Below, piece by piece: positions 8,752-13,101 of a stretch of DNA of 13,101 nucleotides. Origin of the DNA: DASTQL01 sp035761805 (lineage in GTDB: Bacteria; Actinomycetota; Actinomycetes; Jiangellales; Jiangellaceae); the NCBI GenBank assembly GCA_035761805.1, contig DASTQL010000005.1, positions 1 through 13,101 on the forward strand, written 5' to 3'. The notes beneath the pieces were generated by a model. It was not told the origin of the DNA and searched no databases. It worked only from the letters and a program-made list of their open reading frames with translations. Positions within the stretch are counted from its first letter, which is position 1. Each line of letters starts with the position of its first letter. The translations under genes and the position numbers were made by a program.

Positions 8752-8931
8752 ACGTTCACCACCCTCGTCGGGGCTTCACCAGGCGTCCATGCCTCGTGAT
8801 GACCCCAGCAGCCTGGTGGTGGAGCGCTCACGCCGGTCGCAGGGGCCCTCTCAACGCACCCATCACGAGGCTCGTCGGGTCACCCCCAGACGTCGACGCC
8901 TCGTGATCCCACCGCGAGGGTGGTGAAACGT
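8752..8931. repeat. Structured non-coding repeat element (MITE-like candidate)
   Basis: About 180 bp between maf and the DUF4389 gene with nested symmetry and no credible gene. Its ends, ACGTTCACCACCCTCG (8752-8767) and CGAGGGTGGTGAAACGT (8915-8931), form an inverted repeat with 16 of 17 positions matching and one bulged base. Inside, 8764-8800 and 8871-8907 are direct repeats of 37 bp, 30 identical. Each ends in GCCTCGTGAT, and an inverted copy, ATCACGAGGC, lies at 8862-8871. The inverted copy could pair with either direct copy (11 bp with the first, 10 bp with the second). CACCAGGC (8777-8784) and GCCTGGTG (8811-8818) make a further 8-bp stem. Could be a miniature transposable element, a dispersed intergenic repeat, or a structured RNA. 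No target-site duplication is evident. Confidence 0.5.
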
Positions 8932-8969
8932 GGTCACTGAACTGACCCGCCGCTGCGTTCCGTCCCGGG

Positions 8970-9626
8970 TCACCTGAGGCTGAAGGGTGGGTAGCGGTCC
9001 GTGACCAGGAGGGTTGCATAGGCTTGGACGCGCAGAGCCCACCGGCCGACACCGACCACGTAGTCGAAGAGCGCTCGCGGATAGCGCCCGGTGAAGAGGA
9101 TGGCGAACCAGGCGATGACGACCGTCAAGAACGCGCCGATCGCGAGGAAGGCCAGCACGATGACGTGGGGGATGACCAGGAGCCACTTCACCAGCGGGAG
9201 CCACCGATTGAGGTCGTGCTCCGCGTCCGGGTAGTCGATCGAGAGATGGACCGACTGCTCCTCGACCGTCGATGGGTACCGATCGGTGAGCAGGGTCACG
9301 TACGCACCGACCCGCGCGGCGAACCGGTTGAACTGGAGGGCGAAGTCGAACCACCAGCGCGGGTACCGCTGACGGAACACGATCATCAGCAGCGTCGCGA
9401 CGAACAGTCCGCCGGCGATCCCACCCCCTTCCCTGCTCACGCGCGAGACAACCTCGCCCGTCTCGTTGACCACGGTCACGGTCGACGTCGCCGATGCGGA
9501 AAGTGCGCCGAGCACGATCGCGATCGGGATCACCCAGATCAGCCGGAACGCCGTGGTGACGCGATCGAGCTTGTCCGGGTAGTCGACGTCCAGACGGGCG
9601 GCGTACTCCTGGGACTGCACGGTCAT
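8970..9626 (-). CDS. DUF4389 domain-containing membrane protein
   Basis: A 218-aa integral membrane protein of unknown function. Hydrophobic segments are near 28-46, 69-85 and a long one at 147-178. The sequence is an internal duplication: a DYPD segment, membrane span(s), then RYPRxxFDxxxxxxRxxxRVxAYxTLLxxDRYP occurs at 15-119 and again at 131-214. This RYPR...DRYPPF pattern is the hallmark of DUF4389. The ATG has GGAGGAGG (revcomp of 9631-9638) about 4 nt upstream. Base composition is visibly lower in G+C than the flanks (38 of 60 bases at 9061-9120 against 47 of 60 at 10261-10320), and the adjacent intergenic DNA is repeat-rich, so this block may have been inserted. It could be co-transcribed with mvaB, but a hairpin separates them. 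Confidence 0.9.
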   Translation of the reverse strand: MTVQSQEYAARLDVDYPDKLDRVTTAFRLIWVIPIAIVLGALSASATSTVTVVNETGEVVSRVSREGGGIAGGLFVATLLMIVFRQRYPRWWFDFALQFNRFAARVGAYVTLLTDRYPSTVEEQSVHLSIDYPDAEHDLNRWLPLVKWLLVIPHVIVLAFLAIGAFLTVVIAWFAILFTGRYPRALFDYVVGVGRWALRVQAYATLLVTDRYPPFSLR

Positions 9627-9644
9627 GGAACCTCCTCCGTCGTA

Positions 9645-9664
9645 GCCCGGCCCTCCGGCCGGGC
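9645..9664 (-). terminator. GC-rich hairpin downstream of mvaB
   Basis: GCCCGGCC-CTCC-GGCCGGGC is a perfect 8-bp stem with a 4-nt loop, about 95 nt past the mvaB stop and just upstream of the DUF4389 ribosome site. It lacks a T tract. It is probably an mvaB terminator or attenuator in front of DUF4389. Its closeness to the ribosome site also allows a role in DUF4389 translation. Confidence 0.45.
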
Positions 9665-9743
9665 GGTTCCGTGCTCACAGCATGAAGCCCTGCTGGCAGT
9701 GCGGTCGAGTCTCGCCTGGCCCCACTCCGTGCAGCTCCGCCGC

Positions 9744-9757
9744 CCGGCCCGGGCCGG
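9744..9757. terminator. 14-bp perfect palindrome directly after the mvaB stop
   Basis: CCGGCCCGGGCCGG is self-complementary and abuts the mvaB stop codon (TCA at 9758-9760). In RNA it can fold only as a short 5-bp stem with a 4-nt loop. It may be a first stage of mvaB termination together with the hairpin at 9645-9664. It could also be chance in such GC-rich DNA. Confidence 0.3.
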
Positions 9758-10669
9758 TCAAGCGCCACGCGCGGCGGCGGGGAAGTCCCCGGCCCGGCCG
9801 AGCAGGGCCGGCGCCTCCGGCTTGCCCAGCAGGTGCGAGATCCACGTCCCGGTGCCGGCAACGGCGTCGAGGTCGACGCCGGTGGTGATGCCGGATCGGT
9901 GCAGCGTATAGAGCAGGTCCTCGGTGGCGACGTTGCCGGTCGCGTTGGGCGCGAAGGGGCAGCCGCCGATCCCACCCGCGCTGGCGTCGAGCACCCGGAC
10001 CCCCTCCTCGTACGCGGTGAGGGCGTTGGCGTAGCCGGTGTTGCGCGTGTTGTGGAAGTGCGCCCGCACCGGCACCCCCGGCGCCGCCTCGAGCGTCCCA
10101 CGGACCAGCCGCCGGACCTGGGCGGGAACGCCCACCCCGATCGTGTCGGCGAGGGCGATCTCGGCCGGCCCGCCCTCGGCGACCCGCCGGACCAGGTCGA
10201 GGACCGTGGACTCGGCCACCTCCCCCTCGAAGGGGCAGCCGAAGGCGGCGGACACCGTCACCGACGCCTTCACCCCCGCGGCCTGCGCCTCGGCGGCGAT
10301 GTCGAGCCACGCCTGCACGCCCTCCTCGACGGAACAGCCCTGGTTGCGGCGGCTGAAGGTCTCGGTCGTGATCACCACGACGTTGATCTCGTCGACCTTC
10401 GTCGCCAGGGCGCGCTGGAGCCCGCGCCGGTTGAGGACGAGCCCGATGTACGAGACGTCGTCACGGTCCGGCAGCGCCTCGAGCACGGCTTCCGCATCCG
10501 CCATCTGCGGTACCCGGGCCGGGTTGACGAAGCTGGCGACCTCGACCCGCCGCACACCCGCGTCGACGCACCGGCGCACCAGCGCGACCTTCGTGGCCGT
10601 GTCGACGAGGGTGGGCTCGTTCTGCAGGCCGTCCCTCGGGGACACCTCGACGATCTCGACGTCCGGCAT
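9758..10669 (-). CDS. mvaB: Hydroxymethylglutaryl-CoA lyase
   Basis: A 303-aa TIM-barrel enzyme of the DRE-TIM family that cleaves HMG-CoA to acetyl-CoA and acetoacetate, the last step of leucine breakdown. Motifs: VEVSPRDGLQNE with metal and catalytic residues Arg12-Asp13; ASFVNPARVPQMADAEAV; LADTIGVG; HFHNTRNTGYANAL with metal ligands His204 and His206; and SAGGIGGCPFAPNATGN with the catalytic Cys237 of the HMG-CoA lyase signature. Length fits the bacterial enzyme (about 300). The ATG at 10669 is preferred over an in-frame ATG 12 codons upstream because GGGAGGG lies a few bases before it and homology starts there. No other leucine-degradation genes are in view. Divergent from the beta-propeller gene. 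Confidence 0.95.
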   Translation of the reverse strand: MPDVEIVEVSPRDGLQNEPTLVDTATKVALVRRCVDAGVRRVEVASFVNPARVPQMADAEAVLEALPDRDDVSYIGLVLNRRGLQRALATKVDEINVVVITTETFSRRNQGCSVEEGVQAWLDIAAEAQAAGVKASVTVSAAFGCPFEGEVAESTVLDLVRRVAEGGPAEIALADTIGVGVPAQVRRLVRGTLEAAPGVPVRAHFHNTRNTGYANALTAYEEGVRVLDASAGGIGGCPFAPNATGNVATEDLLYTLHRSGITTGVDLDAVAGTGTWISHLLGKPEAPALLGRAGDFPAAARGA

Positions 10670-10846
10670 GCGCCCTCCCGATCTGTCACACCTGCATACC
10701 ACCATCTCGTCGAGACGGAGCGGGGCGTGGTGCGAGGCGGGTGGTGCGGCCTACGGTGGCACCCACCCCGGAGCCGGGCGCGGCCCGGGCGATGAGTTCC
10801 CGCCCGTACGGGAGTCTGCGGGGCAACAGGCGAGGGAGGAACGCAG
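10670..10846. promoter_or_regulatory. Divergent intergenic region mvaB / beta-propeller gene
   Basis: 177 bp that must hold both start regions. On the plus strand TACGGT (10752-10757) fits TANNNT and would give a leader of about 85 nt. That leader contains an inverted repeat CCGGGC-GCG-GCCCGG (10774-10788), a 10-bp palindrome CCCGTACGGG (10803-10812) and a clear ribosome site GGGAGGA (10834-10840). No convincing -10 was found for mvaB. All calls here are weak. Confidence 0.3.
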
Positions 10847-11935
10847 ATGGCGACGGTCGTGGTGATCGGCACGCGCAAGGGACTCTGGCTGGCTCGGGAC
10901 ACCGGCGACCGGTCGAGCTGGGAGTTGTCCGAGCGACAGCTCGGCATGAACGCCGTCTACGGCGTCGGCATCGACACCCGCCGGGGGACGCCGCGGCTCC
11001 TCGCCGGCACCGACAGCGAGCACTGGGGACCCACGGTCCTCACGTCCGACGACCTGGGCGAGAGCTGGCAGGAGCCCGAGCAGGCGGCGCTGGCCTTCCC
11101 GGAGCGCACCGAGACGGCGCTGACCCGGGTCTGGCAGCTCCAGCCCGGACTGCCCGAGGAGCCCGACGTGGTCTGGGCCGGCACTCAGCCGTCCGCACTC
11201 TTCCGCTCCGAGGACGGCGGCCGCACCTACGCCTTCGTCGACGGGCTGTGGGACCACCCGCACCGTCCCGAGTGGGGCGCGGGTTACGGCGGTCAGGCCG
11301 TGCACACCGTCGTGCCGCACCCGGCCGACCCCACCCGGCTGCTCGTGGCCATGTCCACCGGCGGCGTCTACCGGACCGAGGACGGCGGCGCCTCGTGGAG
11401 TCCGTCCAACCGCGGCATCACCGCCTCCTTCATGCCCGACCCCGAGCCCGAGTTCGGCCAGTGCGTGCACAAGGTCACCAGGTCGCCGGTGGACCCCGAC
11501 CGGCTGTATGCACAGAACCACGGCGGCGTCTTCCGCAGCGACGACGGGGGACTCCGCTGGACGGCGATCGGGGCCGGCCTGCCGTCGGACTTCGGGTTCC
11601 CGGTGGTGGTCCACCCGGCCCGACCCGACACCGCCTACGTCTTCCCGCTCGTCGCCGACGCCGACCGGCGCCCGGCGACCGGCCGCTTCCGGGTCTTCCG
11701 TACGGACGACGCGGGGTCGACCTGGCGGGAGCTCGGCAAGGGCCTCCCCGACGAACCGCACACGGGGATCGTGCTGCGCGACGCGATGTGCGTCGACGAC
11801 AACGAGCCGACCGGCGTCTACGTCGGCACCCGCAACGGCGAGGTCTATGCCAGCGCCGACGAGGGCGAGTCGTGGACGACGGTGGCCGAGCACCTGCCCG
11901 ACGTGCTCTCCGTCCGGGCGGCGCCGATCGGGTGA
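10847..11935 (+). CDS. BNR/Asp-box repeat beta-propeller protein (exo-sialidase-like fold)
   Basis: A 362-aa protein with six Asp-box turns (S/T-x-D-x-G-x-x-W/Y) at about 67-74, 121-128, 177-184, 231-238, 286-293 and 336-343, the hallmark of sialidase-type and related six- or seven-bladed beta-propellers. It begins GTRKGLWLA, common in this bacterial subfamily. It has no signal peptide, so unlike secreted sialidases it is probably cytosolic. Catalytic sialidase residues cannot be assigned, and many such proteins are not glycosidases. The ribosome site GGGAGGA at 10834-10840 sits 6 nt before the ATG. Its stop lies 8 bases before the chosen start of a MoaD/ThiS-like gene, so the two are probably co-translated. 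Fold is confident; function unknown. Confidence 0.9.
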   Translation: MATVVVIGTRKGLWLARDTGDRSSWELSERQLGMNAVYGVGIDTRRGTPRLLAGTDSEHWGPTVLTSDDLGESWQEPEQAALAFPERTETALTRVWQLQPGLPEEPDVVWAGTQPSALFRSEDGGRTYAFVDGLWDHPHRPEWGAGYGGQAVHTVVPHPADPTRLLVAMSTGGVYRTEDGGASWSPSNRGITASFMPDPEPEFGQCVHKVTRSPVDPDRLYAQNHGGVFRSDDGGLRWTAIGAGLPSDFGFPVVVHPARPDTAYVFPLVADADRRPATGRFRVFRTDDAGSTWRELGKGLPDEPHTGIVLRDAMCVDDNEPTGVYVGTRNGEVYASADEGESWTTVAEHLPDVLSVRAAPIG

Positions 11936-11943
11936 GGGCAGCA

Positions 11944-12228
11944 GTGCGGGTGAGCGTCGCGCTGCCGGGCGCGCTCCGGCCCTATGCCCACGGACGGGCG
12001 GAGGTGGCGGTCGACGTCCCGGACGGCACGACGGTCGACGGGCTGCTGGACCGGCTGGCGGAGAGCGAGCCGGCACTCGAGCGGCGGCTCCGCGACGAGC
12101 GCGGCGTCCTGCGGCGCTACGTCAACGTCTACCTCGGCGACGAGGACGTCCGGGCGGCCGGGCTGCTCGGTCATCCTCTCCGCGACGGTGACCGGGTGCT
12201 GGTGCTTCCCTCCGTCGCCGGGGGCTGA
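11944..12228 (+). CDS. MoaD/ThiS family sulfur-carrier-like protein
   Basis: A 94-aa ubiquitin-fold protein: an N-terminal strand MRVSVALPGALRPYA, then VDVPDGTTVDGLLDRLAE, NVYLGDEDVR and DGDRVLVLPSVAGG, ending in the Gly-Gly that MoaD, ThiS and related carriers use for activation and thiocarboxylation. The GTG at 11944 is chosen because GAGGG (11934-11938) lies 5 nt upstream and it yields the typical family N-terminus. A GTG at 11932 overlapping the upstream stop as GTGA would add four residues and is a fair alternative. No molybdopterin, thiamine or cysteine-synthesis gene is nearby, so the pathway is open. The consistent neighbour is the beta-propeller gene. Family assignment is firm; acceptor pathway unknown. 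Confidence 0.88.
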   Translation: MRVSVALPGALRPYAHGRAEVAVDVPDGTTVDGLLDRLAESEPALERRLRDERGVLRRYVNVYLGDEDVRAAGLLGHPLRDGDRVLVLPSVAGG

Positions 12229-12247
12229 GCTCACCGGGACGTGGTCG

Positions 12248-12268
12248 CGCAGCAGCAACGCGGCTGCG
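12248..12268 (+). terminator. Weak hairpin between the MoaD-like and LLM genes
   Basis: CGCAGC (12248-12253) pairs with GCTGCG (12263-12268) around a 9-nt loop, 20 bases after the MoaD-like stop. No T tract. It is a possible terminator before the luciferase-like gene; weak evidence. Confidence 0.2.
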
Positions 12269-12312
12269 ACACGATGGTCGGCGACCGCACCCGACCGACG
12301 AGGGAGCCGGAC

Positions 12313-13101
12313 GTGGACCTGGGGCTGGACGTCGCGCAGCAGCGGCTGGAGTGGGACGAGGTGGTGGACCGCGTCCGGTTCGCCGAGGACCTGGGCTTCA
12401 CGGGCGCCTGGGGCTTCGACCACTTCACCCCGATGTACGGCGAGGGGCCGGGCAACTGCTTCGACGGCATGACGACCTTGGCGGTGCTGGCCGGGCTGAC
12501 CTCCCGGATCCGGCTGGGGCTGCTCGTCGCCGGCGTCAGCTACCGGCACCCGTCGGTCATGGCCGTCCAGGCGGTGACGATCGACCACGCCAGCCGGGGC
12601 CGCCTCGAGCTGGCGATCGGGGCCGCCTGGTACGAACCCGAGCACCGGCGCCTCGGCATCGACTTCCCCCGTACGGGAGAGCGGTTCGACGTGCTGGAGG
12701 ACCAGCTCGAGATCTTCCGCCGCCTGTTCACCGGCGAGGTGGTCTCGTACGAGGGAAGGCGGGTCAGCCTCGTCGACGCCCAGGTGCGGCCGGTGCCCGT
12801 GCAACGACCGCACCCGCCGATCTGGATCGGAGGCTCGGGGCCGCGGCGCACGCTGCCGCTCGTCGCCCGCTACGCCGACGTGTGGCACACCAACGCGGCG
12901 GGCCGGTTCGCCGAGGACTCGGCGCGCGTGGACCGGCTGGCGGAGGAGGCCGGTCGCGACCCGTCCGCCATCCGGCGGGCGGCCTCGCTGTCGCTGTCGG
13001 AACCCTGGGACGAGGTGCGGGCCAACGCGGAGCGGCTGCGGGACCTGGGGGTCGACTACCTGGTGTGCGGCTGGCCCGGCCAGGGGCGGGGGCACGTCGA
13101 G
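12313..13101 (+). CDS. LLM class (luciferase-like) F420-dependent oxidoreductase, C-terminus cut by window
   Basis: 263 residues are visible of a TIM-barrel flavin/deazaflavin oxidoreductase of the luciferase-like monooxygenase family. Signatures: WDEVVDRVRFAEDLGFTGAWGFDHF (14-38, the first barrel unit with the DHF motif), LTSRIRLGLLVAGVSYRHPS (62-81), TIDHASRGRLELAIGAAWYEPEH (89-111) and PPIWIGGSGPRRTLPLVARYADVWH (168-192, phosphate-binding region). The family uses F420 or FMN; this subgroup is usually annotated as F420-dependent, so the cofactor is inferred. The GTG at 12313 is chosen because AGGGAG (12301-12306) lies 6 nt upstream and homology begins there; an in-frame ATG at 12274 would add 13 unlike residues. 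The reading frame is open to the last base. Substrate unknown. Confidence 0.93.
   Translation, partial: MDLGLDVAQQRLEWDEVVDRVRFAEDLGFTGAWGFDHFTPMYGEGPGNCFDGMTTLAVLAGLTSRIRLGLLVAGVSYRHPSVMAVQAVTIDHASRGRLELAIGAAWYEPEHRRLGIDFPRTGERFDVLEDQLEIFRRLFTGEVVSYEGRRVSLVDAQVRPVPVQRPHPPIWIGGSGPRRTLPLVARYADVWHTNAAGRFAEDSARVDRLAEEAGRDPSAIRRAASLSLSEPWDEVRANAERLRDLGVDYLVCGWPGQGRGHVE

Noticed and set aside
8764..8907. CRISPR array
   Set aside because: Only two diverged direct copies of 37 bp about 70 bp apart plus an inverted 10-mer; no regular spacing and no cas gene.
8863..10101. 412-codon minus-strand frame spanning DUF4389 and part of mvaB
   Set aside because: Off-frame from both real genes, crosses the hairpins between them, and is Arg/Pro/Gly-rich low complexity.
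10741..11943. Extending the MoaD-like gene upstream as one 495-codon protein
   Set aside because: The upstream part is out-of-frame shadow of the beta-propeller gene, Arg-rich and without homology. Only the last 94 codons look like a protein family.
12274..12312. ATG at 12274 as start of the luciferase-like gene
   Set aside because: In frame, but adds 13 residues unlike the family and ignores the AGGGAG ribosome site placed correctly for the GTG at 12313.

Overview
This is an ordinary-looking, very G+C-rich chromosomal segment from an actinobacterium (Actinomycetota). The evidence is an acyl-CoA carboxylase epsilon subunit, two relatives of F420-dependent oxidoreductases, a TIGR03086/mycothiol-isomerase-type protein, a DUF4389 membrane protein, frequent GTG starts and several apparently leaderless genes. 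I cannot name the genus. There is no tRNA, rRNA, CRISPR array, transposase, phage gene or recognisable defence system. Thirteen genes are supported, two of them cut by the window edges, and no gene-free stretch exceeds about 220 bases.

Left part (1-5002): phosphoenolpyruvate carboxylase (ppc, minus strand, C-terminal tail outside the window) is divergent from a three-gene plus-strand operon. That operon holds a propionyl-CoA-type carboxyltransferase beta subunit (pccB), an unrecognised acidic 156-aa protein and the small epsilon subunit (accE), all joined by GTGA stop/start overlaps. The 120-bp space between ppc and pccB holds a perfect 20-bp operator-like inverted repeat, plus a second small palindrome that is itself a two-way -10 element. 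PEP carboxylase makes oxaloacetate, and propionyl-CoA carboxylase feeds methylmalonyl-CoA and then succinyl-CoA, so the two divergent units both supply the C4 pool. The partner biotin-carboxylase/BCCP gene is not in the window.

Middle (5003-8751): a DUF885 HExxxGHH-type metalloprotease-like protein with an apparently leaderless GTG start is followed by a deazaflavin (Ddn-type) oxidoreductase. Facing them are two minus-strand genes, a TIGR03086 DinB-like protein and an overlapping SnoaL/NTF2-like protein. maf diverges from these. The order pccB-accE-...-maf recalls the pccB-pccE-maf-accA arrangement of other actinobacteria, here interrupted by four unrelated genes.

Right part (8752-13101): a roughly 180-bp structured non-coding element (imperfect terminal inverted repeats, two diverged 37-bp direct repeats, three copies of a 10-mer) lies next to an internally duplicated DUF4389 membrane protein of visibly lower G+C. 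Next come HMG-CoA lyase (mvaB, minus strand), then a divergent six-Asp-box beta-propeller protein followed by a MoaD/ThiS-like carrier ending in Gly-Gly, then a luciferase-like F420-type oxidoreductase cut by the window end.

I did not find a clearly new biological system. The best leads are the bidirectional ppc/pccB control region, the acidic protein inside the carboxylase operon, the repeat element next to the DUF4389 gene, and the beta-propeller/MoaD-like pair.
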